DNA from: Gammaproteobacteria bacterium | Lineage (GTDB): Bacteria > Pseudomonadota > Gammaproteobacteria > Pseudomonadales > Pseudohongiellaceae | Reading direction: 5' to 3' | Assembly (NCBI GenBank): GCA_029245395.1 | Contig: JAQWPL010000027.1 | Span: 1-64,000, forward strand | DNA length: 64,000 bases | Part shown: positions 7,912-17,180 of the stretch, one piece after another | How positions within the stretch are numbered: the stretch's first letter is position 1 | Layout: the number at the start of each line of letters is the position of its first letter | Made by a program: the position numbers and the translations under genes | Notes under the pieces: generated by a model | What the model was told of the DNA's origin: nothing | Database searches by the model: none | The model's input: only the letters and a program-made list of their open reading frames with translations

Positions 7912-8925
7912 ATGGCTGAAACAGTCCTTGGCTTGTGGAGCACCCACGGTCCGATTCTCAATACCACTCCGGAAGAATGGCTGCTGCGTGTAGTCAATGA
8001 CAAGCGCATTCCACACTGGTTTCGTGGAGAGCAATATTCCTTTGATGATTTGGTGGAATTGCGCCGGGATGAAAATTTTGCGGAACAGATTACTCTGGAA
8101 GAGCGCACGTTGAGGCATGCCCGCTGTCAGGAAGGTGTCGCAAAACTGGCAGAAGCATGGAAAGCTGCGAAACCAGATGTTGCCGTAATCATGGGGAATG
8201 ATCAGCGTGAGCTGGTTCTGCCCAGCCTACAACCTATGTTTACGATTTATCATGGCGATACGTTCTGGCAAAAATCACTGCCCGAATCACGCTCCGAAAA
8301 ATTACCCATTGGTATCAAGGAAAGCGAATGGGCCTATCGTCCTGAAGAAGAACAGGTATGGCCCGGATTGCCGGAACTGGCTAATCAGGTACTGGCAAAA
8401 GGCCTGGACGCCGGATTTGATTTTGCCGCTTCCAATGCCTGGCCTGACATGGCAGAGGATCATCATCATATAGGCACACCCCATGCGTTCAGTTGGATAA
8501 TCCGACGAGTCATGGAAGACGCAGCGATCCCCATCCTGCCTATTATTACCAACACCTTCTTTCCACCCAACCAGCCAACCGCGAAACGTTGTTTTGAAAT
8601 GGGCGAATTCGTAGGAAAGTGCATACGTGAATGGGACAGTGATCTTAAGGTGGCTGTTATAGGTTCAGGGGGTATGAGCCATTTCACCATAGATGAAAAA
8701 TTCGATCATGGCTTCATGCAGGCAATGGCAGCGCGTGACAAGGAATTTCTCACTGCCGTTCCACAGAATGTTCTTATGCAGGGCACTTCTGAGATGCGCA
8801 ACTGGATCGCTGCTGCAGGGGCCCTGTACGACACAGATCTGAAAGGGGATACCATCGATTATATTCCCTGTTACCGCAGTGAAGCAGGAACCGGGACGGC
8901 TCAGGGTTTTGTTGTCTGGGAATAA
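7912..8925 (+). CDS. LigB-type (class III) extradiol ring-cleavage dioxygenase
   Basis: A class III extradiol dioxygenase, catalytic subunit type only, 337 aa. Recognisable points are H12 (STHGP), the HHH cluster at 184-186, H257 in GSGGMSH and E294 in GTSEMRNW. Where LigB has an iron-binding His in a NDH motif, this protein has Gln (GNDQ, Q98), a variant I associate with the 3-O-methylgallate / gallate-like branch. No LigA-type small subunit is seen in the window. The substrate is probably a catecholic acid; protocatechuate, gallate or a methylated gallate cannot be told apart here. Confidence 0.8.
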   Translation: MAETVLGLWSTHGPILNTTPEEWLLRVVNDKRIPHWFRGEQYSFDDLVELRRDENFAEQITLEERTLRHARCQEGVAKLAEAWKAAKPDVAVIMGNDQRELVLPSLQPMFTIYHGDTFWQKSLPESRSEKLPIGIKESEWAYRPEEEQVWPGLPELANQVLAKGLDAGFDFAASNAWPDMAEDHHHIGTPHAFSWIIRRVMEDAAIPILPIITNTFFPPNQPTAKRCFEMGEFVGKCIREWDSDLKVAVIGSGGMSHFTIDEKFDHGFMQAMAARDKEFLTAVPQNVLMQGTSEMRNWIAAAGALYDTDLKGDTIDYIPCYRSEAGTGTAQGFVVWE

Positions 8926-9069
8926 AATAATTACTGGGGCGCGCGGCATATGCCCTTATAAGTGAAAATAATAGGGTAATTTAGAAAACATTGTGCATCC
9001 CGGTGCGCTGGAATTGGATTATGCTACTATCGGCTGATATTTAATTGCTGGATGGTTTTGGAGAATGAT

Positions 9070-9447
9070 TTGAAAATTTTATCTGCTTTTAGTTGCCTGT
9101 TTTTACTGGGATTTTCTGTCTCAGCCAATTCTCAGGAAGGTCACCCTTTAAAGGGCACCTGGCGCGGCGAGATTGCTATGGGAAATCAGCCCCAGGCAGT
9201 GGTTGTTATCATGAATTACGATGATGAAATTACCGGCATGATTAATCCAGGCCGCAATTCTTTTAATTTCTCTTCTGCAGAACTGGATGCGCCGAACTGG
9301 ACATTGTCTGCAAATGCCATAACCCGTGATGGCGTTGATGTGTCTCTGACCGGTGTCATGCATGAAATTGGTGCGCGTAACCGCTATCTGGAAGGCACCT
9401 GGACTCAGGCTGGCAGTAGTTATCCCTTCAGAATAACCCGCGAATAA
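9070..9447 (+). CDS. Small secreted protein of a three-member paralogous family
   Basis: Secreted protein of about 125 aa. A TTG start after GGAG gives a clean signal peptide (KILSAFSCLFLLGFSVSANS); an ATG 18 bases upstream is the alternative. The mature part starts EGHPLKGTWRGE and has INPG, an aromatic LDAPNW segment, GTWTQ and a C-terminal ITRE. The same framework (GHPLxGxWxGDW, INPG, GTW, GDFxxTR) recurs in two other genes of the window at 42.0 and 45.0 kb, both beside DUF6152 genes. It is probably a small beta-rich periplasmic domain. The function is unknown. Confidence 0.75.
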   Translation: MKILSAFSCLFLLGFSVSANSQEGHPLKGTWRGEIAMGNQPQAVVVIMNYDDEITGMINPGRNSFNFSSAELDAPNWTLSANAITRDGVDVSLTGVMHEIGARNRYLEGTWTQAGSSYPFRITRE

Positions 9448-9481
9448 CCCGCTAATATCCCACCAAAAAGAGGGTAATAAG

Positions 9482-10768
9482 ATGACCTTGACCACCAAAC
9501 AAGAACTGAAAAACAACTGGGTGGTATTGGCCATAGCTTTTGCTCTGGTCTTTTTTTCCTTTGGCGTACCTAATTTTTCACTTCCCTGGATATATCAGCC
9601 GGCTATGGAAGAGTTTGGCTGGACTAATGCTCAGGCAAACCTTTTGTCTACAGCAAAATTTCTGGTGGGTGCCGTTGCTGCTTTAGGCATGGGCATCATG
9701 ATTGATAAAGTTGGTGGAAAATTTTCAGTACTGCTTGGTGCGTTAAGTGGCGGTTTCGCGATGCTGTTGTTTCTCGTTGCCACGAATCTCCCTGTTTATT
9801 ATCTTGCAGGTGGGCTGCTGGGATTGTCTGCATCATCTATTGTCGCAGCCATGAAAGTCATTGTGTCCAGATTGTTTGATATCAACCAGGGGCTGGCAAT
9901 TGGTATTGTGCTTGGTGGCACCAGTGCTGGACAGCTTGTTATGCCCGTGGTGTGGTCACCATTGCTTGATTCAGGTATGAACTGGCGAGAAATTTTTGCC
10001 TGGCTTAGTCTTGGTTCATTCCTGATTTCGACACCTTTGTGGATTATATTCATGTCCAGAACTGGTTCGGTCCAGGACACTATCAATGCCAGTTCTGCCA
10101 AGCATAAAGACGGCCTAACTATGTGGGGGCATTTCAAGGAAGTGTGCCAGGAAAAAGGATTTTGGTATCTGGCAATTGCGATTTTCCTGGTGTCTGCTGT
10201 AGACCAAGCACTAATGCAGAATTATGTGACTTTTTTGAGAAATGATCGAGGCCTGAATCATCGGGATTTTTACTGGTTGATTAGTCTGGTGACTGTGTTA
10301 GCAATTGCGTCAAAGATTGGTTCAGGTTGGATCTACGACAAGTATTCCATACCAGGCATCCGTTTTTTCTATTTCCTTTTAGGTGTGTCTGTCATTCTCG
10401 CCCTGCCGGTAACTGGACTGGCAACAATGGCAATCTTTTTGACAGTAAGAAATATTGCCCATGGCGGTATGATTGTAGAGGCGCCTGTAATAACTAAACA
10501 CTACCTCGGGCCTCGAAACCTGGGTATGACCATTGGTATTGTGTCGGTTTGTGTCAATCTTGGTTTTGCCGCTGGACCACCATTCCTGGGCTATCTCTAT
10601 GATCTGAATGGCAATTACACAATGGGTTTTGTGATTTATTCTGGTATTGCCTTTCTCGCTTGTGCATTGCTGCTGCCACTTAAACCCCGTTACTGGACTC
10701 CGCCGAGCAAGCGGGAGAGCCAGGAAGATGGGGAAAATGTATCAGGTTTGCAACCCTCCGGCGCATAG
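9482..10768 (+). CDS. MFS transporter
   Basis: A 428-aa inner-membrane carrier with about 12 hydrophobic segments. The loop between helices 2 and 3 has GIMIDKVGGK, the MFS signature region, and the long middle loop splits the two halves. It resembles monocarboxylate/oxalate-type carriers (FGVPNFSLPWIYQPAMEEFGW at the first helix). As the last gene before a strong terminator in the ring-cleavage run, it is a good candidate for uptake of the aromatic acid or an intermediate. The ATG follows GAGGGTAATAAG. Confidence 0.85.
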   Translation: MTLTTKQELKNNWVVLAIAFALVFFSFGVPNFSLPWIYQPAMEEFGWTNAQANLLSTAKFLVGAVAALGMGIMIDKVGGKFSVLLGALSGGFAMLLFLVATNLPVYYLAGGLLGLSASSIVAAMKVIVSRLFDINQGLAIGIVLGGTSAGQLVMPVVWSPLLDSGMNWREIFAWLSLGSFLISTPLWIIFMSRTGSVQDTINASSAKHKDGLTMWGHFKEVCQEKGFWYLAIAIFLVSAVDQALMQNYVTFLRNDRGLNHRDFYWLISLVTVLAIASKIGSGWIYDKYSIPGIRFFYFLLGVSVILALPVTGLATMAIFLTVRNIAHGGMIVEAPVITKHYLGPRNLGMTIGIVSVCVNLGFAAGPPFLGYLYDLNGNYTMGFVIYSGIAFLACALLLPLKPRYWTPPSKRESQEDGENVSGLQPSGA

Positions 10769-10784
10769 CTACAATGCCAATATG

Positions 10785-10810
10785 AAAAAGGGCCAGCCGG
10801 CCCTTTTTTA
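10785..10810 (+). terminator. Rho-independent terminator of the catabolic run
   Basis: A perfect 10-bp stem, AAAAAGGGCC / GGCCCTTTTT, with an AGCC loop and a run of Ts, 16 bases after the MFS stop. This is a canonical intrinsic terminator and marks the end of the plus-strand cluster. Confidence 0.92.
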
Positions 10811-10868
10811 TTTACCGTGTAACTTGTGTATTGATAGAGGGCTGGCTCATGCTTCTTGTTCGATATAG

Positions 10869-10898
10869 CAAGGCAGGCACTCCACAATTCCTGCCTTG
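10869..10898. terminator. Hairpin between convergent genes
   Basis: A 9-bp perfect stem, CAAGGCAGG / CCTGCCTTG, with a 12-base loop, placed after the end of the minus-strand antiporter remnant. No T-tract follows on the minus strand, so termination strength is unclear. Confidence 0.4.
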
Positions 10899-10909
10899 GA
10901 AAAAGTGGG

Positions 10910-12154
10910 CTAGGTTCTCTTATGTTGGTTGCTCACAGAGGCTTCTTCCTCGGGTATCAGATGGCCGTATTGACGGTAATAGAGCTTGATCCAGAATGGT
11001 GATAGCAATGTGGTGTAGGTGATTACCATGATCAGGGCAGTATAAATTTCATTGGTAAATACATTGGCGGTAACGCCTAACCCGGCAAAAATCAGCCCCA
11101 CTTCACCCCTCGGCACCATAGCCATGCCCACCACGATTTTCCGCGCCCAGGGTTCATCAATGAACAGGGCGCCCAGGTATTTGGAAAAAATGGCGATACC
11201 CAGCAGTTACAGGGAAAACACCCAGAAGAAAACCGAACTCCAGTCCACTTCCCGAAGGTCCATAGACAGGCCCACTGAGACAAAGAAAATCGGGGTAAAC
11301 AAATTCACGATGGGAGTCATTTCGTTTCTTATTCGATTTGCGAAACCCGGGTCGGTCTGCAGACTGAGTCCGAAGGGCAGGAAGAAACGGCGAGACAACG
11401 CTAGCCCGGCTGCAAACCCACCAAGAATTTCCGGTGCTCCCATGAAATGGGCTATCCAGGCAGTAAATAATACCAGGGACACGATAGTACAAGGAATGAG
11501 CCCGGGGCTGGGTTTGTGAAGATGCCATTTGTGCACGATGCCGGAAACCCCCCGGGCTATTACCGGTGCCAGCATAAAGAACAAGGTAATAAACACCAGG
11601 ACATTAAAAGTGTTCGCCCAGTTGATCTGTCCAGTTATTGAAAATTCATAAAGCAGAGCCAGTAATACGACTCCAAGGATGTCGTCCAGTACCGCAGCAC
11701 CCAGAGCAATCTGGCCTTCCCTGCTGTTCTGCTTATTTAATTTCAGCAAGGTCTTTGCGGTGATACCGATGCTCGTGGCAGTCAGCGTGCCTCCGATAAA
11801 CAGGGACACGAGCAAGGGCTGGCCGAACAGTAGGTAGGATACGAGGAAGCTGGCGACAAAGGGTCCTAAAAACCCACCGATAGCTACAGTGACGGATTTC
11901 CTGCCCGTTTCCAGCATCTTGCCCATGTCGGTTTCCAGACCTACTTCAAACAGCAACAGAATCACACCGATCTGGCTCAATCATTCGATGACTGTATTGA
12001 TTTCCACCAGGCCCAACAGGCTGGGGCCAATCAAAATACCCGCTGAAAGTTCTCCGATAACGCCCGGTGAACCAAAATAGGAAAACAGTTCTGCCAGAAT
12101 CCGGGCACTGACCAGAATTATGAGAAGATCGAAAAGTAATACAGAAATGTCCAT
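10910..12154 (-). pseudogene. CPA2-type Na+/H+ antiporter broken by two in-frame stop codons
   Basis: Reading one frame from the ATG at 12154 gives a 414-codon CPA2 (KefB/GerN-like) monovalent cation/proton antiporter. The N-terminus has FGSPGVIGELSAGILIGP, then FEVGLETDM, GALTATSIGI-like and VLDDILGV (ion-binding Asp pair), then MVPRGEVGLIFAGLG near the C-terminus. The frame is interrupted by TGA at 11981-11983, where the context IE-stop-LSQIGV suggests a lost Trp or Phe codon, and by TAA at 11207-11209 in a membrane helix. There is no frameshift. The gene is therefore a recent pseudogene, unless the stops are sequence errors. Confidence 0.85.
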
Positions 12155-12245
12155 GACTTATCCGCACAATCACCGGCAATCTTCATTGACTGAATTGATC
12201 GGGACAGAGGATAAAAGAAGCGGACAGATTGAGGTTGGTAACCGC

Positions 12246-13010
12246 TTATCTCACCAGGGATTCGTTGCCCATCATGTGAAACTGATCAATATTATTGTCC
12301 TGGCAAAAGTACTCAATGAATTCCACGCCCGGATCCCAGGTTTTGGTCCACACGGTTGACCAGGGTGCTGTATAAGCAACCGGGTCATCAAGAGTGACTT
12401 CATAGCGCAAGGTATCCATCTTCGGTCTGGAGATGCGTTCGATCAGTTGCAGGCTTTCTGTATGCGGATAACCTTCGCGATGAATCCAGAACCGTTCATT
12501 GAAGCCTATGGTGTCAACAATAAGAGTGTCTCCTTCCCAATGCCCAATTGAATGGCCGAAGTAGGAGGGGTTCACATAGTCAGGATGGCTACTACTACCC
12601 ATATGAATTTCACGCCATGGCCGTGTGGAACCGCCTGAATGGATGAATATCTTGTTCATATGAGGCACCTGGACCAGTTGCAGACCAAAAGGCACGGCAA
12701 ACTGACGCGGACCACCGGGAGGCGCACAGCGTACATGAGGGTCATCCTTGGCCAATGTAGCCTGGCGGTAATCATAAAGTGCGCGAGACCAGGGTTTGAA
12801 AGGCACTTCCTCAGGAGGCGGGTAGAAAGCTCCCGCTACCATCGGGCCCGGACCTCGGCCCCAGTTGCCCAGGCCATCTTCCTGAGCCCCCAGGTTGGGA
12901 TTGCCATTGGCTAATCTGGGGGTAGCCCCATCTGGATTATAGTCAGCTGCAATGGCTGTCATCGACAGCATCGCCTGAAAAAGCAAAATTATTAATACCG
13001 GTTTTTTCAT
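12246..13010 (-). CDS. Secreted 'WEGDT' family protein (DUF6152 partner), copy 1
   Basis: A 254-aa secreted protein with a signal peptide (PVLIILLFQAMLSMTAIA). It has no function I can name. The conserved core is GHSIGHWEGDTLIVDTIGFN, followed by FW, a LIERISRP strand, a DDPVAYTAPW strand and a C-terminal YFCQDNN. A Cys in VRCAPPGG and the Cys in YFCQDN are kept in all three family members of this window and may form a disulfide. It lies 11 bp after a DUF6152 gene on the same strand. In another locus here the same two domains are fused in one protein. Confidence 0.7.
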   Translation of the reverse strand: MKKPVLIILLFQAMLSMTAIAADYNPDGATPRLANGNPNLGAQEDGLGNWGRGPGPMVAGAFYPPPEEVPFKPWSRALYDYRQATLAKDDPHVRCAPPGGPRQFAVPFGLQLVQVPHMNKIFIHSGGSTRPWREIHMGSSSHPDYVNPSYFGHSIGHWEGDTLIVDTIGFNERFWIHREGYPHTESLQLIERISRPKMDTLRYEVTLDDPVAYTAPWSTVWTKTWDPGVEFIEYFCQDNNIDQFHMMGNESLVR

Positions 13011-13021
13011 GTCCAATCCTG

Positions 13022-13417
13022 TTAATCCTGTCGTCTGGAAAGCAAACGCTCGCCGGTACTTTCTACCACTACCCGGCTGGCATTCATGGAAGGGCTACCG
13101 TCGCGAGCAAGTGAGCCTTCCACAACAAAAATCTCTCCCAATACGAGAGCTTCACGGGTCCAGCCCTGTCTCAGCATGGAAACAGGGGAACCCAGCTCAC
13201 AGGCCCAGGTGGTAACTTCACCAGTTTCGGGGTCTTCCACATCAAGATAAAAATAGGCATGAGGATTGAGCCATTCCACTTTGACTAATACGCCATTTAG
13301 TTCAGTTCGCGCCTCGGCATCATACTGGGCGGTAAACGCGTGATGGGCAAAAGTAAGTTGGCTGCCAGTGAAAAGCAGTGCAAGTAATGCGGTATTTATA
13401 AAGCGACATAACTTCAT
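13022..13417 (-). CDS. DUF6152 family periplasmic protein, copy 1
   Basis: A 131-aa protein with a signal peptide ending LTFA, after which the mature chain would start with His-His (HHAFTAQYD). It then shows the shared VEWLNPH motif, a conserved Trp-Cys-Glu strand, RQGWTRE and EGSLARDGSPSMNA. These are the marks of DUF6152. The function is not known. An exposed N-terminal His-His plus the NPH histidine would suit metal binding, which is inference only. It is the first gene of a two-gene unit with the WEGDT-family gene. Confidence 0.8.
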   Translation of the reverse strand: MKLCRFINTALLALLFTGSQLTFAHHAFTAQYDAEARTELNGVLVKVEWLNPHAYFYLDVEDPETGEVTTWACELGSPVSMLRQGWTREALVLGEIFVVEGSLARDGSPSMNASRVVVESTGERLLSRRQD

Positions 13418-13552
13418 GAGAGTATCCCCGTACCATCCTGATAAGTGTTCCCAGGATTCAGTGGTGTAATAGGGAAAAGAGTATCACACAGTTATATCAT
13501 GTCTATAACAGATAATTGAATGCACAATTAATCCCTAATGTTCCCCAAATAC

Positions 13553-15024
13553 CTAGCTTGCCAGTGCGATTTCCTGGATGCCAGTTTCAATGGCAATAGG
13601 CAGGGGATTGATGTTGTAACCCAGAGCAAAGACTTTTACGGGAAACGCTTTGCCTTTAAGTTTCTGGGGGGCAAGAGGGGTAATGTCTTCCCTGTTATCG
13701 ATACTTTGCCAGGTGGTCAGTGAGAACACAGCAGAATCGGGTTCTGCAACAGACATCAGGCGTTGGGCCACATTGACAGTGTCACCAATAATGGTTCTGT
13801 CCATCCTGCCCATCATCCGGCTGCCAATGTCAGCGATGATACAACTGCCTGAATTAATCCCAATGCGTACTTTGCAATCCGTACACCCTTTCAGGTTATC
13901 CAGAATTTTTCTAGCCGTGTTTACCGCATCCTCGGCATGGGTTTTCCCTTCAAACACACAAATCAATTCGTCAGCTACAAACTTGTCGATATAGCCGTTG
14001 GCGTCCCGTATGGATTCAGAAATACGGTCATAGAAATTATTCAGATAAGCAACCGTTGCGGTGGGACCAAGGCGCTCGGATGTCGTGGTAAAGGAAACGA
14101 TATCAACGAAAAAAACGGAAATTTCTTTTTCTTCGGCTTCAGGTATTGATGCAATTGTGACTGGGTGCGTTGTAACTGCTTGGTCATGCAATTAAAGGCT
14201 TGCGCAAGCTGACCAATTTCATCGACGCGGCTACTGGCTGCAAGCTGCAAATCAAGATCACCGTTAGCAACAGAATCCATGTCTTTTTTCAGTTGACTGA
14301 TGGGTAAGAAAATTTTCTTGTTCATTAATAGGCCGAATCCAAAAAGTACCAAAGCTGTAGCAGCCAGTATGCTCATCAACAACATTTTTCGGATCTGTGT
14401 CAGTTTGATGTCCAAAGGGTGCAAAGATAGTTTCACGTTGATTCCACCTAGTTTTTCGCCATCCAGAATCAGGGGAGTAGTGATACTCATGTAGCGAGAG
14501 TTATCCTGAAAATAATTGTCCGGATGATTCTCTCCCGCTTCTATTTCCAATTCGTGCAGGTCGATATCATCGGGATCATTATCGTTTGTTTCCACTTCAA
14601 AAAAGATATTGGCTTGTCCGCTGTTCAAGGCATCCAGCAATTCGAGATGATCTTCCTCATCAGCCGCTTCAATATTATCGGAGACATTGCTTACCACTAT
14701 TTCCGAGCCATTAGGTGATATTGAAAGAATGTTGATTTCAATATCATTAATTTCCCGGTTGCTGACAAGACGATTGATATGCTCCTGAATCGTCTGAATG
14801 TTATTTTGCGCGAGTTCATGCAGTGTGGTTGCTTCCAGTGTATCCGAAAGGAGCAAACCTTCATGTTCCAGGTTAAGGGTGGATGCTTCTTCAAACTGAA
14901 CCAGTGAATAATATTGCAGGATGGCTGTAATCAGGGCGATGAAAAAAGTAATTACCAGAATCAGGCGTAGCCATAAAGAGTTAAGGGCAAAAGTGTTTAG
15001 AGTGAAGTTTTTGAAGGTTTCCAT
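13553..15024 (-). pseudogene. Membrane HAMP-class III nucleotide cyclase split by a frameshift
   Basis: The first frame encodes two membrane helices flanking a periplasmic sensor region, then a HAMP domain (KKIFLPISQLKKDMDSVANG) and the segment QLHQYL. The catalytic domain continues in the -1 frame: EKEISVFFVDIVSFTT with a metal Asp, DKFVADELICVFEG with the second Asp, then RIGINSG and GDTVNVAQRL. The switch falls near a five-A run on the coding strand (T-run at 14127-14131). One missing base would explain it. It would make cAMP or cGMP if intact. Possible starts are 15024 and 15063. A sequencing slip in the homopolymer is a real alternative to a pseudogene. Confidence 0.8.
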
Positions 15025-15168
15025 GGCAACTGTCCGTTGATTTAACTTTTTATGTTGGACCATTCTAGGGCAGTCACATAACCACAAGGTTTCGGCAAAA
15101 TTACCAAATGGCAATCTGCTATGTGATCTAGTTCACAGAATTAAAGGTAGTAGCCGCAGGCCAGATAT

Positions 15169-17079
15169 TTAGTCGCTCATGTCTGCATATTTGTTGGCAA
15201 GATCCAGATTGATGTCCTTGCCATAGCCGCGCAGTTGAACTTTTCCGTCACTGAAAGAGAGGTCTTTCCCGCCACGGACATCGTTATCGAAATGATAAAT
15301 TGGCCGGATAGGTTGCAGGTTGGTCAGCTCTTCATAGTCCCTTGCCGCTGCCTCTGTACCTTCATTGGCTGCCTGCCAGCCCTTGACGGCTTTCTTGCCA
15401 TGGCGTTTTTCCAGCATACGTTTGGTCACGGCAGGTGACATTATTGATGCCGTTGCATTGTTGCCGCCAAACCCTTTGGCATTGAGCAGAATGGTGTCAA
15501 GAGAATCAGGATCAATTTCCTGGTGGTCTAGCAGAAATTCCAGGCCTTCCTGATGGACATCGTCTGCAATGGATTCGGTAGATTGAATGCCGGGCAGAAT
15601 GCCGTACTGCCAGATTCCCAGACTGCTGGCGAGTTGATCGGCGCCGGCCACGCCCAGAGAATGACCCAGATAAGATTTTACGGCTGAGACTTTCCAGTTT
15701 TCAGCGCCGAAATGTTTGGCGACGTCTGCCAGAATGGCGGATTCTGTCACTCGATTCTGCGGTGTCCCCGTACCATGAGCCTGGATGAATGTGTTGTTGC
15801 GCAGACTGGATTCGCCCAGGACTGCTTTTGTGGCGGCAGCTGCGCGGGCAAAGGTCAGGTAGTTTCCTACCCCTGGACTGGCAATGGATTTTTTGAAGCC
15901 GTCAGCGTTAACGAAGACATCGTTGACTGAGCCGTAAATAGAAGCGCCCAACTCCAATGCCAGGGCGTCATCCATAAGCACAATAAACTGACTGGATTCT
16001 CCCAAAGTAAAACCGATGTTGTTACCAAAGGGACGGCAGGCCCGTCGATAATCCGGGGCATCTCCACTATCAAGTGCTTGTAGCGCATCGTCATTGGCAA
16101 TAGCTCCCATTGTGGAGAAAGCCTCAATAATCTCGGGCAGGATTGCGGCTTCACTGCCCCCGACAACCACGACACGATGAGTACCGTTTTGTATATCCCG
16201 CGTAGCCTGGGCCAGGTTGTAATGGAAAGTGGCACATGCGCCCAGGCTTGTGCCGGTGCTGCCCACATTGCCCAGTACATAGGCGTTAATAAAATCCGCT
16301 GGCATATCACTGAAGCCCAGGGGCAACTGTTTTGAGGTTACTTTCTTGCCTAACAGTCGGGCCTGGAGCATGCCGCCATTGCCGTTGTAATCCAGCTGAC
16401 TCATGCTGCTGCAAGCATAGATACCAATTTGCTCCGGTGAGACTTTCTGGCGAACAACATCCCACTCAATACCCATGGAATAAAGAGCGTCAGAAATACC
16501 GTAGATGGTCATTTGCAGGGCCCGGGGATGATTACGTGAGGCATACAATTCTGCAGGTTCAAATCCACTGGGCAACTGGCCGGCATAATTCACCGGGCTT
16601 TGATGCGCATCTTCGAGCATGACATCCACCATGCCTGCCACAGTGACATTCAGCAGGCCAGAGTCGCCTTCAGTGACTTGCCAGCTTTCAGGAATGTTGT
16701 GAGGCAGGTGACGTTTCTTGATCTGGAAACTTAAAGCGTCCTGTCCTCCCTTGGGGAATAAATGGCCGCGAATATGGTGACGTAGAGAGGCTGGATCAAA
16801 TAAATTTGATTCCAGTTTGCGTATCAGAGTTGAATCCAGCAATGCCTGACTGTTCTGATCCAGCCAGCTATCAAGTTGAATAATTTGTTCGCTGCTGTTT
16901 TCCCAGTGTGACCCGTTGTAATGCACCTGGCTGGTCAATACAGCAAGATTCAATAGTGTTTCACGGGCTTTATCTGCGGGAAGTTTGTCAAAGATAAGGC
17001 GTCTATAGCCATAATGAAATGCGCTCCTGCCGGCAGGACTGATACCGCCCATGGCGGTAATGACAGGAAGATGTACCAC
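15169..17079 (-). CDS. fabY: Beta-ketoacyl-ACP synthase FabY
   Basis: A 636-aa condensing enzyme, the length of Pseudomonas FabY, which starts fatty acid synthesis by joining acetyl-CoA to malonyl-ACP and can replace FabH. The N-terminus LPVITAMGGISPAGRSAF fits FabY. The thiolase-fold active site is complete: C282 in GACATFHYNLA, H435 in QAHGTGTP and H473 in YLGHSLGVAG. It starts at GTG with a weak ribosome site. It is divergent from the M15 peptidase gene, and the shared region holds a 10-bp phased repeat that might be an operator. Confidence 0.88.
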   Translation of the reverse strand: MVHLPVITAMGGISPAGRSAFHYGYRRLIFDKLPADKARETLLNLAVLTSQVHYNGSHWENSSEQIIQLDSWLDQNSQALLDSTLIRKLESNLFDPASLRHHIRGHLFPKGGQDALSFQIKKRHLPHNIPESWQVTEGDSGLLNVTVAGMVDVMLEDAHQSPVNYAGQLPSGFEPAELYASRNHPRALQMTIYGISDALYSMGIEWDVVRQKVSPEQIGIYACSSMSQLDYNGNGGMLQARLLGKKVTSKQLPLGFSDMPADFINAYVLGNVGSTGTSLGACATFHYNLAQATRDIQNGTHRVVVVGGSEAAILPEIIEAFSTMGAIANDDALQALDSGDAPDYRRACRPFGNNIGFTLGESSQFIVLMDDALALELGASIYGSVNDVFVNADGFKKSIASPGVGNYLTFARAAAATKAVLGESSLRNNTFIQAHGTGTPQNRVTESAILADVAKHFGAENWKVSAVKSYLGHSLGVAGADQLASSLGIWQYGILPGIQSTESIADDVHQEGLEFLLDHQEIDPDSLDTILLNAKGFGGNNATASIMSPAVTKRMLEKRHGKKAVKGWQAANEGTEAAARDYEELTNLQPIRPIYHFDNDVRGGKDLSFSDGKVQLRGYGKDINLDLANKYADMSD

Positions 17080-17180
17080 GATCAGTTTTATCCTTAAAAT
17101 CAGGGTCTTGGAATAGAATACCGATGCATCATATAGGGAATAGCCTAAAACTTATTTTGTGAAATGGCCATTAAATATTA

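Noticed and set aside
11052-11519. 155-codon plus-strand frame across the antiporter remnant
   Set aside because: The opposite strand shows clear antiporter homology; this frame is low-complexity and Ser/Pro-rich, as expected of a shadow.
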